In this document: piece by piece, positions 44,520 through 55,763 of the stretch
Numbering within the stretch: the stretch's first letter is position 1
Layout: every line of letters begins with the position of its first letter
The notes under the pieces: model-generated
What the model was told of the DNA's origin: nothing
Databases searched by the model: none
Seen by the model: the letters and a program-made list of their open reading frames with translations, nothing else
Source: Pseudomonas sp. ATCC PTA-122608
GTDB lineage: Bacteria > Pseudomonadota > Gammaproteobacteria > Pseudomonadales > Pseudomonadaceae
Length of the DNA: 64,000 nucleotides
Assembly (NCBI RefSeq): GCF_001952855.1
Contig: NZ_LPNO01000013.1
Coordinates: forward strand, 246,970 to 310,969
Reading direction: 5' to 3'
Translations under genes and position numbers: made by a program

Positions 44520-45746
44520 ATGGCTATCGAAATCAAAGCCCCGTCATTCCCGGAATCGGTTGCCGATGGCACCGTTGCCACCTGGCACAAGAAACCAGGC
44601 GAGGCCGTCAAGCGTGACGACCTGATCGTCGACATCGAAACCGACAAGGTCGTGCTCGAAGTGTTGGCTGAAGCTGACGGCGTGCTGGGCGCAATCGTTG
44701 CCGAAGAAGGCGCTACCGTTCTGTCGAACCAGGTTCTGGGCTCGATCGAAGAGGGCAGCGCTGCTCCTGCTGCCGCGGCTCCTGCACCGGCCGCTGCTGC
44801 TGCCGCAGCTCCAGCTGCTGCACCGGCTGCGGGCGGCGAAGATCCAATCGCTGCACCGGCTGCACGTCAGCTGGCTGATGAAAACGGCATCAACCTGGCG
44901 TCCATCAAAGGCACCGGCAAAGACGGCCGTGTGACCAAGGAAGACGTGGTTGCCGCGGTTGAAGCCAAGAAAAACGCTCCAGCTGCCGCGCCTGCCAAGG
45001 CGGCTGCCCCGGCTGCCGCTGCTCCTGTGTTCGCCGCTGGCGACCGCACCGAGAAGCGCGTACCGATGACCCGCGTGCGTGCCACCGTGGCCAAGCGCCT
45101 GGTTGAAGCACAGTCGAACATGGCGATGCTGACCACGTTCAACGAAGTCGACATGACCGAAGTCATGGCCCTGCGTTCGAAGTACAAAGACCTGTTCGAG
45201 AAGTCCCACAACGGCGTGCGCCTGGGCTTCATGTCGTTCTTCGTGAAAGCGGCCACCGAAGCGCTGAAACGCTTCCCGGCAGTCAACGCTTCCATCGATG
45301 GCAGCGACATCGTTTACCACGGTTATGCTGACGTCGGCGTTGCCGTGTCCAGCGACCGTGGCCTGGTGGTACCGGTTCTGCGTAACGCCGAACTGATGAG
45401 CCTGGCTGAAATCGAAGGCGGCATTGCCAACTTCGGTAAGAAAGCCCGTGACGGCAAACTGACCATCGACGAGATGACCGGTGGTACCTTCACTATCACT
45501 AACGGTGGTACTTTCGGTTCGATGATGTCGACTCCGATCGTCAACCCGCCACAAGCTGCGATCCTGGGCATGCACAACATTCTGCAGCGTCCTATGGCGA
45601 TCAACGGCCAAGTGGTTATCCGCCCGATGATGTACCTGGCGCTGTCGTACGATCACCGCCTGATCGATGGTAAAGAAGCCGTGACTTTCCTGGTGACCAT
45701 CAAGAACCTGCTGGAAGACCCGGCTCGTCTGCTGCTGGATATCTGA
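44520..45746 (+). CDS. sucB: 2-oxoglutarate dehydrogenase E2 (dihydrolipoyl succinyltransferase)
   Basis: 408-residue core enzyme. One N-terminal lipoyl domain with lipoylated Lys43 in [11 protein letters not shown], a long Ala/Pro linker (about 80-108), a peripheral-subunit-binding domain ([21 protein letters not shown]), a second Ala/Pro linker, and the catalytic domain ending [14 protein letters not shown] with the catalytic His, plus [20 protein letters not shown]. The single lipoyl domain is usual for SucB. The gene is followed by a spacer holding a strong hairpin, then lpdG. The Ala-rich linkers use GCT, GCA and GCC repeats, which could vary by slippage. Confidence 0.97.
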   Translation: MAIEIKAPSFPESVADGTVATWHKKPGEAVKRDDLIVDIETDKVVLEVLAEADGVLGAIVAEEGATVLSNQVLGSIEEGSAAPAAAAPAPAAAAAAAPAAAPAAGGEDPIAAPAARQLADENGINLASIKGTGKDGRVTKEDVVAAVEAKKNAPAAAPAKAAAPAAAAPVFAAGDRTEKRVPMTRVRATVAKRLVEAQSNMAMLTTFNEVDMTEVMALRSKYKDLFEKSHNGVRLGFMSFFVKAATEALKRFPAVNASIDGSDIVYHGYADVGVAVSSDRGLVVPVLRNAELMSLAEIEGGIANFGKKARDGKLTIDEMTGGTFTITNGGTFGSMMSTPIVNPPQAAILGMHNILQRPMAINGQVVIRPMMYLALSYDHRLIDGKEAVTFLVTIKNLLEDPARLLLDI

Positions 45747-45760
45747 TAAAGCGGCGGTGC

Positions 45761-45802
45761 GCCGCACCACCCGGTCTGCCGCAAGGCAGGCCGGAGTGCG
45801 GC
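45761..45802 (+). other. Long stem-loop in the sucB-lpdG spacer
   Basis: GCCGCAC (45761-45767) pairs with GTGCGGC (45796-45802). Inside is CCGG-T-CTGCC / GGCAG-GCCGG, capped by the tetraloop GCAA of GNRA type. There is no following T tract, so it is more like an RNA processing or stability element than a terminator. It lies 39 bases before the lpdG ATG. Confidence 0.6.
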
Positions 45803-45826
45803 TCACGGCTTGAAGCTTTTAGCTAA

Positions 45827-47278
<1,452 letters not shown>

Positions 47279-47322
47279 GCGAGATAATAAGAAACCACGG
47301 CGGTTGCCCGTCGTGAGCCTTG

Positions 47323-47368
47323 TGCGCAAGACTCACCGCGGAATATCCGCTGGACGCAGTCTTGCGCA
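47323..47368 (+). other. Nested inverted repeat in the lpdG-sucC spacer
   Basis: Perfect 11-base outer arms TGCGCAAGACT (47323-47333) and AGTCTTGCGCA (47358-47368) enclose a second hairpin GCGGA-ATA-TCCGC. It is followed only by GTTT, so termination would be weak. It could be a partial attenuator or an RNase-resistant stem setting sucCD levels. Confidence 0.6.
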
Positions 47369-47492
47369 GTTTCACCACCCAGGGTTCAGGCCTTTGGTGG
47401 TTTGACTGTGCAAGCAGCAGTCACAGGTGGCGCGGCACTCAATAAAGAGCGCAGCGCCGAATGCGCAGTACCTAACGAAGACGGTAATAAGC

Positions 47493-48659
47493 ATGAATCT
47501 TCACGAGTATCAGGGTAAGCAGCTGTTCGCTGAGTACGGCCTGCCAGTATCCAAGGGTTACGCAGTAGACACCCCGGAAGCAGCAGCAGAAGCTTGCGAC
47601 AAAATCGGCGGCACCGAGTGGGTTGTCAAAGCCCAGGTTCACGCTGGTGGTCGCGGTAAAGCGGGCGGCGTTAAGCTGGTTCGCAGCAAAGAAGACGCCA
47701 AAGCCTTCGCTCAGCAGTGGCTGGGCAAGCGTCTGGTGACTTACCAGACTGATGCCAATGGCCAGCCAGTCACCAAGATCCTGGTTGAATCGTGCACTGA
47801 TATCGCTAAAGAGCTGTACCTGGGCGCTGTCGTTGACCGTTCGAGCCGTCGCATCGTGTTCATGGCCTCCACCGAAGGTGGCGTGGACATTGAGAAGATC
47901 GCCGAAGAAACCCCAGAAAAAATTCTGAAAGCCACTATCGATCCACTGGTTGGCGCTCAGCCATTCCAGGGTCGCGAGCTGGCATTCCAGTTGGGTCTGG
48001 AAGGCAAGCAAGTTGCCCAGTTCGCCAAGATCTTCGTAGGTCTGGCCAAACTGTTCCAGGATCACGATCTGGCCCTGCTGGAAGTGAACCCGCTGGTGAT
48101 CAAGGCTGACGGCGATCTGCATTGCCTCGACGCCAAGATCAACATCGACGCCAACGCCATGTACCGTCAGCCTAAGCTGAAGACTTTCCACGATCCGTCG
48201 CAAGACGATCCGCGCGAAGCGCACGCTGCCAAGTTCGAACTGAACTACGTAGCCCTGGAAGGTAACATCGGTTGCATGGTCAACGGTGCTGGCCTGGCCA
48301 TGGGTACCATGGACATCGTCAACCTGCATGGCGGCAAACCAGCCAACTTCCTCGACGTAGGCGGTGGTGCCACCAAAGAACGCGTTACCGAAGCGTTCAA
48401 GATCATCCTGTCCGACTCCAACGTCGCTGCAGTACTGGTCAACATCTTCGGCGGCATCGTTCGTTGCGACATGATTGCCGAAGGCATCATCGGTGCAGTG
48501 AAAGAAGTTGGCGTTAAAATCCCGGTTGTTGTTCGCCTTGAAGGTAACAACGCTGAACTGGGCGCTAAAGTACTGGCAGAAAGCGGTTTGAACATCATCG
48601 CTGCTACCAGCCTGACCGACGCTGCTCAACAAGTTGTCAAAGCTGCGGAGGGCAAATAA
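47493..48659 (+). CDS. sucC: Succinyl-CoA synthetase beta subunit
   Basis: 388-residue ATP-grasp subunit converting succinyl-CoA to succinate with ATP or GTP formation. It starts [28 protein letters not shown], the family N-terminus. An in-frame ATG at 47427 would add 22 unrelated residues and is not supported. Visible: [21 protein letters not shown] (nucleotide binding), [23 protein letters not shown] (metal ligands), and [20 protein letters not shown]...[13 protein letters not shown] in the C-terminal domain. The stop shares a base with the sucD ATG (TAATG), so synthesis is coupled. Confidence 0.97.
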   Translation: MNLHEYQGKQLFAEYGLPVSKGYAVDTPEAAAEACDKIGGTEWVVKAQVHAGGRGKAGGVKLVRSKEDAKAFAQQWLGKRLVTYQTDANGQPVTKILVESCTDIAKELYLGAVVDRSSRRIVFMASTEGGVDIEKIAEETPEKILKATIDPLVGAQPFQGRELAFQLGLEGKQVAQFAKIFVGLAKLFQDHDLALLEVNPLVIKADGDLHCLDAKINIDANAMYRQPKLKTFHDPSQDDPREAHAAKFELNYVALEGNIGCMVNGAGLAMGTMDIVNLHGGKPANFLDVGGGATKERVTEAFKIILSDSNVAAVLVNIFGGIVRCDMIAEGIIGAVKEVGVKIPVVVRLEGNNAELGAKVLAESGLNIIAATSLTDAAQQVVKAAEGK

Positions 48660-49540
48660 TGAGCGTCCTGATCAATAAAGACACCAAGGTTATCTGCCAG
48701 GGTATTACCGGTTCGCAAGGTAGTTTCCACACCCAGCAAGCCATCGAATACGGCACCAAGATGGTCGGTGGCGTTACTCCTGGTAAAGGCGGCACCGAGC
48801 ACCTGGGTCTGCCAGTGTTCAACACCGTGAAAGAAGCTGTAGCGACCACTGGCGCCACCGCCAGCGTGATCTACGTTCCAGCTCCTTTCTGCAAGGACTC
48901 TATCCTGGAAGCAGCATTCGGCGGCATCAAGCTGATCGTTTGCATCACCGAAGGCATTCCTACCCTGGACATGCTGGACGCTAAAGTTAAGTGCGACGAG
49001 CTGGGCGTAGTCCTGATCGGCCCTAACTGCCCAGGCGTGATCACTCCAGGCGAATGCAAGATCGGCATCATGCCAGGTCACATTCACTTGCCAGGTAAAG
49101 TCGGTATCGTTTCCCGTTCCGGCACCCTGACTTACGAAGCTGTCAAGCAGACTACTGACGCCGGTTTCGGTCAGTCGACTTGCGTCGGCATCGGCGGTGA
49201 CCCGATCCCAGGTTCGAACTTCATCGACATCCTGAAACTGTTCCAGGAAGACCCGAAGACCGAAGCGATCGTGATGATCGGTGAGATCGGCGGTTCGGCT
49301 GAAGAAGAAGCGGCTGCCTACATCAAGGCACACGTGACCAAGCCGGTTGTTTCCTACATCGCTGGTGTGACTGCCCCTGCTGGCAAGCGCATGGGCCATG
49401 CTGGCGCAATCATCTCTGGCGGCAAGGGTACTGCAGACGAGAAGTTTGCTGCCCTGGAAGACGCAGGCGTTAAAACCGTGCGTTCGCTGGCAGACATCGG
49501 CAAGGCTTTGGCCGAGCTGACTGGTTGGGCTGTCAAGTAA
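48659..49540 (+). CDS. sucD: Succinyl-CoA synthetase alpha subunit
   Basis: 293-residue CoA-binding and phosphohistidine subunit. N-terminal Rossmann fold [18 protein letters not shown], CoA-site [36 protein letters not shown] segment, [14 protein letters not shown], and the active-site His in [13 protein letters not shown]. It pairs with SucC in an alpha-beta enzyme. It is the last gene of the long sdh-suc operon, ending before a hairpin terminator at 49570-49595. Confidence 0.97.
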   Translation: MSVLINKDTKVICQGITGSQGSFHTQQAIEYGTKMVGGVTPGKGGTEHLGLPVFNTVKEAVATTGATASVIYVPAPFCKDSILEAAFGGIKLIVCITEGIPTLDMLDAKVKCDELGVVLIGPNCPGVITPGECKIGIMPGHIHLPGKVGIVSRSGTLTYEAVKQTTDAGFGQSTCVGIGGDPIPGSNFIDILKLFQEDPKTEAIVMIGEIGGSAEEEAAAYIKAHVTKPVVSYIAGVTAPAGKRMGHAGAIISGGKGTADEKFAALEDAGVKTVRSLADIGKALAELTGWAVK

Positions 49541-49569
49541 GCCTCGCGCTTAACTGACGCTTCACCACA

Positions 49570-49595
49570 CAAAGGCCACCTTCGGGTGGCCTTTG
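49570..49595 (+). terminator. Terminator of the sdh-suc operon
   Basis: Perfect 11-base stem CAAAGGCCACC / GGTGGCCTTTG with loop TTCG, 29 bases after the sucD stop. The T tract is short (TTTG lies in the stem). Confidence 0.8.
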
Positions 49596-49624
49596 TGCAT
49601 TCTGCAGGTTGGTGGAGATCAACC

Positions 49625-49714
49625 TGTGGGAGCGGGCTTGCTCGCGAAGGCGGTGTATCAGTCAACAGATTCACAACTGAAAGACTGCATTCGCGAGCAA
49701 GCCCGCTCCCACAT
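49625..49714. repeat. REPIN after the suc operon
   Basis: TGTGGGAGCGGGCTTGCTCG at the left and its complement at the right, 90 bases in all. Same class as the elements in the gcl operon. Confidence 0.88.
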
Positions 49715-49957
49715 TCGATCGCATTTCAAAATTTAAATATAAAAACGCGACATAAAAATGTCGCTTATCGGACAGTTCGCCCCGCAACAGTGCGTTTGAC
49801 CCGCAAATTCGTTAGGCTAGCCGCCTCTTTATGCGTACGCATCCCAAAAGGAAGCCTCGCGCTAGACCGGTCGGTCCCCATCAGGACCGGCAGTATTTCC
49901 CTCATCCATAGGGAAGCCCTCTCTAAATTCCGATTCAGTAGTGTGGTATTTCCTCAA

Positions 49958-51271
49958 ATGAAAGTGTTGAAAAGCCAGGACATCCTGGCGTTGGGCTTTA
50001 TGACCTTTGCCCTGTTCGTGGGCGCTGGCAACATCATCTTCCCGCCTATCGTCGGTTTGCAGTCCGGGCCACATGTCTGGATGGCGGCGCTGGGCTTCCT
50101 GATCACTGCGGTCGGTTTGCCGGTGATCACCGTGGTCGCCCTGGCCAAGGTCGGTGGCGGCATGGACGCGTTGAGCAGCCCAATCGGCAAGATCGCCGGT
50201 GGCTTGCTGGCAGCGGCTGCCTACCTGGCCGTCGGCCCGTTGTTCGCCACCCCGCGAACCGCGACCGTGTCGTTTGAAGTGGGCCTGGCGCCGCTGACTG
50301 GTGAAAGCCCGCTGGCGCTGTTCCTCTACAGCTCGGTGTACTTCCTGTTGGTGTTCTTCATCTCCCTGTACCCAGGCCGTCTGCTGGATACGGTCGGTCG
50401 CTTCCTGGCGCCGTTGAAGATCATCGCCCTGGCCGTATTGGGCATCGCTGCCTTTGCCTTGCCGGCTGGTGACGTGGGTGTCGCTACCCCTGAATATGTC
50501 GCGGCACCGTTCTCCCAGGGCTTTATCAATGGTTACCTGACCATGGATACCCTCGGCGCCCTGGTGTTCGGCATCGTGATCGTCAACGCGATTCGCTCCC
50601 GTGGCGTTGAGTCGCCGAAGCTGATTACCCGCTACGCGATCATTGCCGGGCTGATTGCCGGCGTGGGCCTGGCCCTGGTGTACATCAGCCTGTTCCGCCT
50701 CGGTTCGGGCAGCCATGAAGTCGCCGCCGGTGCCGCCAATGGCGCCGCCGTGCTGCATGCTTACGTCCAGCACACCTTCGGCTCCCTGGGCAGCGGCTTC
50801 CTCGCCGTGCTGATTTCCCTGGCGTGCCTGGTGACCGCCGTAGGCCTGACCTGCGCCTGCGCCGAGTACTTCAGCCGAGTGTTGCCGCTGTCCTACAAGA
50901 CCCTGGTGGTGATCCTGGCGGTGTTCTCGCTGTTTGTGTCCAACCTGGGCCTGACCAAGCTGATCGCCTTCTCGATCCCGGTACTGACCGCGATCTACCC
51001 GCCGTGCATCGTGCTGGTGGCCCTGAGCTTCTGTAAGGACTTCTGGCAGGAGCAGGGCCGGATCGTCGGCCCGGTGATGCTGGTGTCGTTCATCTTCGGC
51101 TGCATTGACGCGCTGAAGGGCGCAGGCCTGGCAGACTGGATGCCAACGCAACTGGCTCACCTGCCGCTGAGCGAGCAGGGCCTGGCGTGGCTGGTGCCTT
51201 CGGTGATGACCCTGGTCGTTGCTGTAGTGGTTGACCGTGTTCTGGGCAAGCGTAGCGAAGCGATCGCTTAA
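49958..51271 (+). CDS. brnQ: Branched-chain amino acid:cation symporter (LIVCS family)
   Basis: 437-residue inner-membrane transporter with about 12 helices; equivalent by position to P. aeruginosa braB. N-terminus [33 protein letters not shown] is the family signature. Other conserved segments: [85 protein letters not shown]. It imports Leu, Ile and Val with Na+ or H+. ATG 49958 was chosen because it begins the conserved region. The ribosome site is weak and the leader is long, which may mean post-transcriptional control. A strong terminator follows at 51297. Confidence 0.93.
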   Translation: MKVLKSQDILALGFMTFALFVGAGNIIFPPIVGLQSGPHVWMAALGFLITAVGLPVITVVALAKVGGGMDALSSPIGKIAGGLLAAAAYLAVGPLFATPRTATVSFEVGLAPLTGESPLALFLYSSVYFLLVFFISLYPGRLLDTVGRFLAPLKIIALAVLGIAAFALPAGDVGVATPEYVAAPFSQGFINGYLTMDTLGALVFGIVIVNAIRSRGVESPKLITRYAIIAGLIAGVGLALVYISLFRLGSGSHEVAAGAANGAAVLHAYVQHTFGSLGSGFLAVLISLACLVTAVGLTCACAEYFSRVLPLSYKTLVVILAVFSLFVSNLGLTKLIAFSIPVLTAIYPPCIVLVALSFCKDFWQEQGRIVGPVMLVSFIFGCIDALKGAGLADWMPTQLAHLPLSEQGLAWLVPSVMTLVVAVVVDRVLGKRSEAIA

Positions 51272-51296
51272 AGCCTCTGGTCCTGCCGTAATCGAA

Positions 51297-51328
51297 AAGC
51301 CCCGGAACAAATGCTCCGGGGCTTTTTT
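51297..51328 (+). terminator. Terminator after brnQ
   Basis: Stem AAAGCCCCGGA / TCCGGGGCTTT with an 8-base loop and a run of T residues, 26 bases after the brnQ stop. It also faces the end of the convergent toxin-like gene. Confidence 0.9.
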
Positions 51329-51357
51329 ATGCGCGGTGTCAGGACAAGCTGCCTGTT

Positions 51358-54300
51358 TCAGGGGATCGGGAGTTTGCTCTTTGTCGAACCCACTCCCATG
51401 TTTTTCAAATATTCCTGGGCAGGCTTCAAATCGCTTTGTTTAGGTAGATAGTGTCCAGATACATTGGAAAGGTGGGTTTTTCCCATGCGGTCTTTCCTTA
51501 TGTAGCCTGCGCTGATCACCTGTTCTGATTGACCAGTGCCAGCGCCGATTTCCGCAATGGCAGGGTGGGATAACCATTTTGGCGGCACACCTTTGTCGAT
51601 ATTGCCGACGATCAGTTGCTTGTCTTGCGTGAAGACGAACTTGCTGACGGTATTGGGCTTAGATACAACGTTCAGGTCCTCCGGCTTTGTGATCGACACC
51701 AGTTCCGCTCGGGGAGCTCTGGTGTTCAATGCCCCGCCGGCCAGATGTTTCTCGGCATTCAGGTCACGAGCTTTGGTATTGGCCAACACTGGAAGTGTTT
51801 TTTGAGACGACGACGTTGATTGCCAACTGCCGGCATTGGAAGAGCTGCTTGGAGACAGTAAGTTTTCAGGCAGTTTGACGTCTCTCTGCAAAGCAGTTGG
51901 CGCCCTGAACACCGGGCGCAACGGTGTTTTTCGAAGCAGCGGGAAACCTGACGCCGCCATGGCAAAGTCCGAATAGACAGCGCCCCATCGGCCCGGCTGG
52001 GTAAGTAGTTTAGGCAAGCTTCGGCCGGGAACGCGCAGGGCTTTTAAGGCGGCTTTGGAGAGCCTGTTGACGGCGGAAACTCCTTTGGTGACAGGGATCA
52101 GGTCCAGTATTAACGTTGCCACTTCACCGGCAAATACCAACTGGTTGGTAGCGCTTTGGGCCGCTACTTCAGTGCTCGTGGTGAACTGGGCACCGGCTTT
52201 GGCTGCGACCAGGGCCACGTTTTGCGCGTAGAGATGGTCGCCGAGGGAGCCTTTGATCGGTTTGAGTGCAATACCGGCTTCATGGTCGACTGCCAGCTGC
52301 TTCAGAATCATGCTGACCGGGTGTATGAATAGTTTGTCGTAAGTCGAGTACTTGTCAGCCGGCGAGACTCGGCGGTCCATATAGGTTTGCCACTCGGGCT
52401 TGGCCAGCAAAGCGTCAAGCTGGCCTTGGCTGACTATTTCCCTGAAGACACGTCCGTCGGGAGCGTCCGGGCTGTATAGCACCAACGATGGATGGTCGAT
52501 CGGCTTGATGACCAGCATGCCTTGAATCGGCTTTCCATCCCTGATGACACTATGGGAGATGATTGAGGATCCATTCACAACGGGCCATTTTGTGGGATCT
52601 GTATGCTCTATCGTTGCGTTGATCCACTGTTCTGCGTTTTTTTGCCTGTTCAGATAGGCTTCCGGGTCCAGGGAGGTTAATAAAGCGTCCTTGGCCAGGC
52701 TCGCCCGTTGGTTTTGCTGCCAGGCACTGCGCAATGCGGCGGCCTCTCCCGATGTGGCACTCCGGTCCAGCTTTTCACCGAGCAAGGTCAGGTATTTGCC
52801 ACCCACATCGGTGGGCTTGATCAGTTCCTCAAGCCACTGCGTATCCAGCGTTATGCGTTTTCCGTCTGCACCGGCCACGTGCGCTTTCCAGGTTGTCTGG
52901 GTCGACAGTAGTGGAGAGCCAGCGTCCCAGGCCGAGGTGTTCCTGAGGGCCAGATCGGTCAGCGATATCATTTCGGTGGCAGGAGGCAAAGCGACACTAG
53001 GAAGCGCAGTCAGCCCAAGGTGGACGGTTTTTTCTCTCGTTACCCAGACCATGAGCTTGTCGGGGTCGATGTCCTCCTTCGGGTATCGCTTTTGTAATTT
53101 GTCTTTCAGTGCCTGAACCAGCAATTCTTTTGCAAAATGTCCCAGGGAGGGAAGCTTCTCCAGCAGCGGTTTCAGGCGGGCAAAACTCGACTGCTCTGCC
53201 TGCTCCAGGTCCCGGTAGTGTGCTTCCTGCCCTGGGGTCAGTTCTTTGAGCCATGGCGGCTGGAGCTTTTCCATTAATTTTTCGTTGCGTGCGAGCATGG
53301 CATTGCTGCCATCAAAGTGCAGCGACAGGTCGGCGGCGTCATTGATATCCGTGACGATTGCGGGATCGAGCACGTTCCCGGTGCCTGCTTGGTCAGGCGC
53401 GGCGGTGAAGGCGTACTGCAGCGTTTCCTTGACCTCGTCTGCCTGGCGTTTCATCAACAGCGGCAATGCCTGGGCCACCACGTCCCCCGATACGGGAGCG
53501 AATCCCAACATCAAGTCATTCCCCCATTGTGGATTGCGACTGTGCTGCACCGACAGCGGCAAACTTTTCAGCAGCACGCTGGCTTTCTCGTCATCGTCAT
53601 TGATCCGGTGTAACAAAGCTTCACGGGCATCAGCCGGGGTGGCGAACTCTTCGAAACCGTCGCAGGGGGTGTAAAGCACAACCGGTCCGTTAGGTGCGTC
53701 GAGCGCGATAGTCCGGATGTCCGTTGCTGTGTACGGCGCGTCAGCCGACGACCCGTCTTTACTGGTGATAAGGAAGCAACCGGCTAAAAGCGCACCATTG
53801 GGGGTGTTGTCATCGATCCTGATGGGGTACACCCCCGGCCGACTGCCTGATGCAAATGCACCTTCGCGTGCTGCAAGGGTGGGAAACTGAAACGCGGCGT
53901 CGACCAGTTGTTTGGCAGGATGGCTAAGTGTTCCATCCTCAACGCGGAGCGCCGCCTCGGTGGAGAGCATCTGCCGGTGCAAGGCCAGCAACTGCTCTTG
54001 TCGCGGCGCTTGGAGGCCGTGGCCTGAGGGTGGTTTTTTCCAATAGCTGCTGAGTGCGATGGGCAGCCGGGTCGCAATGTTCCGGGCGATCGTGAGCAAT
54101 GAACATCGGGGCTCGAGCTTGCGCTGAGCACCACCGTGTGGCGCATCGATATAAAAAGCGGCCTCGGTTTCTTTGTCAGGCGAACCTGTGAGCGCGTTCA
54201 GGTTCACTTCCATGATCTTGTCAAACAGTGCCTGGGACAGCGTTTGGCGGTCTCCTTCGGGCTGTTGCCGGTAGGTTTTGACGTGAATTGAATTCGGATC

Positions 54301-54642
54301 AATTGATTCGAACTCGGGAAAGGCTTTTTTCAACTGGACCTGAACAAACCGATGGAATGTCGTTTGGTGGCTTAGCAGTTCTGTGATCTGTTTGTTCAGT
54401 TTCGTGTGCTGGTCAATCAATTGGGATTGGACGGTGGTTGTGGCAGGGCGGTTGGTATCCGCGACGACAGGTGCTATGCCGCGCACAGTGGGCGCGACGA
54501 AATCATTGTGATTCAAGCCCGCTGGATGAGGCTGCGTAACGGGTCGCGATGACGGCTGAGCGGGCGCCGTCGGTTTGCTGATGGGCGGCGGGGCAACGGG
54601 TGGGGTGGATGCCGGACTGGAGAGCTGGGAGGGGGCGAGCAT
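51358..54642 (-). CDS. Large dermonecrotic-toxin-domain (DUF6543-like) protein, putative effector
   Basis: About 1,094 residues. A Pro/Ser/Thr-rich N-terminus (1-60) is followed by two successive blocks resembling the DUF6543 'dermonecrotic toxin' architecture common in Pseudomonas (QLIDQHTKLNKQITELLSHQ..., GVYPIRIDD...LLAGCFLITSKDG..., VVLYTPCDGFEEFATPADARE; then the parallel HSVIRDGKPIQGMLVIKP, LVLYSPDAPDGRVFREIVSQ). Next comes a hydrophobic stretch (NQLVFAGEVATLILDLIPVTKG), a low-complexity linker (SPSSSSNAGSWQSTSSS) and a C-terminal domain with SGHYLPKQSDLKPAQEYL that may hold the toxic activity. There is no signal peptide. The secretion route and target are unknown and no immunity gene is recognised next to it. 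Start 54642 was chosen with AGAGA upstream; 54672 is an alternative. Confidence 0.72.
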   Translation of the reverse strand: MLAPSQLSSPASTPPVAPPPISKPTAPAQPSSRPVTQPHPAGLNHNDFVAPTVRGIAPVVADTNRPATTTVQSQLIDQHTKLNKQITELLSHQTTFHRFVQVQLKKAFPEFESIDPNSIHVKTYRQQPEGDRQTLSQALFDKIMEVNLNALTGSPDKETEAAFYIDAPHGGAQRKLEPRCSLLTIARNIATRLPIALSSYWKKPPSGHGLQAPRQEQLLALHRQMLSTEAALRVEDGTLSHPAKQLVDAAFQFPTLAAREGAFASGSRPGVYPIRIDDNTPNGALLAGCFLITSKDGSSADAPYTATDIRTIALDAPNGPVVLYTPCDGFEEFATPADAREALLHRINDDDEKASVLLKSLPLSVQHSRNPQWGNDLMLGFAPVSGDVVAQALPLLMKRQADEVKETLQYAFTAAPDQAGTGNVLDPAIVTDINDAADLSLHFDGSNAMLARNEKLMEKLQPPWLKELTPGQEAHYRDLEQAEQSSFARLKPLLEKLPSLGHFAKELLVQALKDKLQKRYPKEDIDPDKLMVWVTREKTVHLGLTALPSVALPPATEMISLTDLALRNTSAWDAGSPLLSTQTTWKAHVAGADGKRITLDTQWLEELIKPTDVGGKYLTLLGEKLDRSATSGEAAALRSAWQQNQRASLAKDALLTSLDPEAYLNRQKNAEQWINATIEHTDPTKWPVVNGSSIISHSVIRDGKPIQGMLVIKPIDHPSLVLYSPDAPDGRVFREIVSQGQLDALLAKPEWQTYMDRRVSPADKYSTYDKLFIHPVSMILKQLAVDHEAGIALKPIKGSLGDHLYAQNVALVAAKAGAQFTTSTEVAAQSATNQLVFAGEVATLILDLIPVTKGVSAVNRLSKAALKALRVPGRSLPKLLTQPGRWGAVYSDFAMAASGFPLLRKTPLRPVFRAPTALQRDVKLPENLLSPSSSSNAGSWQSTSSSQKTLPVLANTKARDLNAEKHLAGGALNTRAPRAELVSITKPEDLNVVSKPNTVSKFVFTQDKQLIVGNIDKGVPPKWLSHPAIAEIGAGTGQSEQVISAGYIRKDRMGKTHLSNVSGHYLPKQSDLKPAQEYLKNMGVGSTKSKLPIP

Positions 54643-54817
54643 GGTGGTTCTATCTCTGAAGTAGCATGGCATTCCCTTCTATTCCAGCGATGGCGGAGCT
54701 CCGTACCCTCGGGGCGTCAATTGAGTGATTCAAAGTGTGGGGCTGGTTCCTTGGGCTGATTAAGGCTTAGTCCGATTTTTCGCACTTTACTGGGCTGATA
54801 AAAGCACCAGACAAAGT

Positions 54818-54846
54818 AAAGCCCGCACTTGGCGGGCTTTCTTTTG
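54818..54846. terminator. Terminator of the small lipoprotein gene
   Basis: Stem AAAGCCCGC / GCGGGCTTT with a 5-base loop, 47 bases beyond the lipoprotein stop on the minus strand. T-rich on both sides, so it may work in both directions. Confidence 0.75.
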
Positions 54847-54886
54847 CAACATGGTTTTTCAAACCACGGTGTTCAAGTCGTCAGAC

Positions 54887-55129
54887 TCAAGAACCGGTTG
54901 CAGGTGCTGCTTCTTTCGCGGCTGCGTTGTTCGATTCCTGCTGGGCTTTGGCAGCTTCAGCGTTTTCTTTTGCAGCGTCGTTCACTTTATCCTGAGCTTC
55001 ACTCATTTTTTCTTGAGCTTGTTCAGCATGTTGGTTGGCATCCTGAGCTTTGTCCTCGGATTTTTTATCGCAGGCAGCGAGGCCGAGGGCAGCGGCCAAC
55101 ATCAAGGAAATAGCTAAAGTCTTGCGCAT
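54887..55129 (-). CDS. Small Ala/Lys/Glu-rich lipoprotein
   Basis: 80-residue lipoprotein. Signal peptide MRKTLAISLMLAAALGLAAC with lipobox LAAC (Cys20). The mature part is a highly charged helix (DKKSEDKAQDANQHAEQAQ, EKMSEAQDKVNDAAKENAEAA), predicted coiled coil. Residue +2 is Asp, which in enterobacteria retains lipoproteins in the inner membrane; the rule is less strict in Pseudomonas. The function is unknown; similar proteins are annotated as hypothetical. ATG 55129 follows AAGGAG. It is a separate unit with its own terminator, between the toxin-like gene and the thioesterases. Confidence 0.85.
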   Translation of the reverse strand: MRKTLAISLMLAAALGLAACDKKSEDKAQDANQHAEQAQEKMSEAQDKVNDAAKENAEAAKAQQESNNAAAKEAAPATGS

Positions 55130-55286
55130 GGGGTGTTTCTCCTTATTGAAGATATCTACTGGCCTTTCGAGCCTATGCCAAACGCTTAGTTCCTTAAATC
55201 TCACAGATATATAAGACGTTTTTCCAGGGAACTTTCATCAGGGTTGTCTATTTCGCCGGATCCACACTAATAAGAGTCTTTAACGA

Positions 55287-55763
55287 ATGACCGAAAATCT
55301 TCTTTTGTCCCGTGCCACACGCTTCGTTTCAGCCTTGCGCCACTGTCAGGTGCTGGGTATCCAGGTCCATGCCGCCAGTGAAGACGGCATGACCCTGATG
55401 CTGCCTTATGGTCCGCAAATCGTGGGTGATCCGCAGACCTGGGTGATCCATGGCGGCGCGCTCACGTCGTTGATGGACACCGCCTGCGGCATGGCCACCT
55501 TGTGTGTGCTGCCGGAGTTCGAGGTTTGCCCGACCCTGGACCTGCGCGTCGACTACATGCACCCGGCCGAACCCCACAAGCCGGTATTCGGTTTTGCCCA
55601 GTGCTACCGGGTGACCACCGACGTGATCTTCACCCGCGGCTTCGCCTATCAGGACAACCCGCAGCAACCGATTGCCCATGTGGTGGGCACCTTCATGCGC
55701 ATGGGCAAGCGCCTCAAGGGCAGCCAGGGCCTGGGCAATACGATCAAGGGAGAACAGCCATGA
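55287..55763 (+). CDS. PaaI-type hotdog thioesterase (first of pair)
   Basis: 158-residue hotdog-fold acyl-CoA thioesterase-like protein. Typical strand-helix motif: VIHGGALTSLMDTACGMAT (about residues 54-72), where HGG and the following Asp lie at the active site of PaaI/hotdog enzymes. TLDLRVDYMHPA follows. Substrate unknown; probably an aryl- or acyl-CoA. The stop overlaps the start of a second hotdog gene by four bases, which suggests a heteromeric enzyme. Located upstream of htpG. Confidence 0.88.
   Translation: MTENLLLSRATRFVSALRHCQVLGIQVHAASEDGMTLMLPYGPQIVGDPQTWVIHGGALTSLMDTACGMATLCVLPEFEVCPTLDLRVDYMHPAEPHKPVFGFAQCYRVTTDVIFTRGFAYQDNPQQPIAHVVGTFMRMGKRLKGSQGLGNTIKGEQP

Larger units (their letters stand above)
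49541..49957. other. 417-base spacer between sucD and the branched-chain carrier
   Basis: It holds the sucD terminator, a REPIN and then a leader of about 240 bases for the carrier gene. The leader contains CGGTCC / GGACCG around 49870-49888 and a poor ribosome site (CCTCAA before ATG). Although the frame is open from 49586, that stretch is REP sequence and is not coding. Confidence 0.6.

Noticed and set aside
49586..49957. N-terminal extension of the branched-chain carrier
   Set aside because: The in-frame region crosses a REPIN and has no similarity to the transporter family; the conserved start is at 49958.
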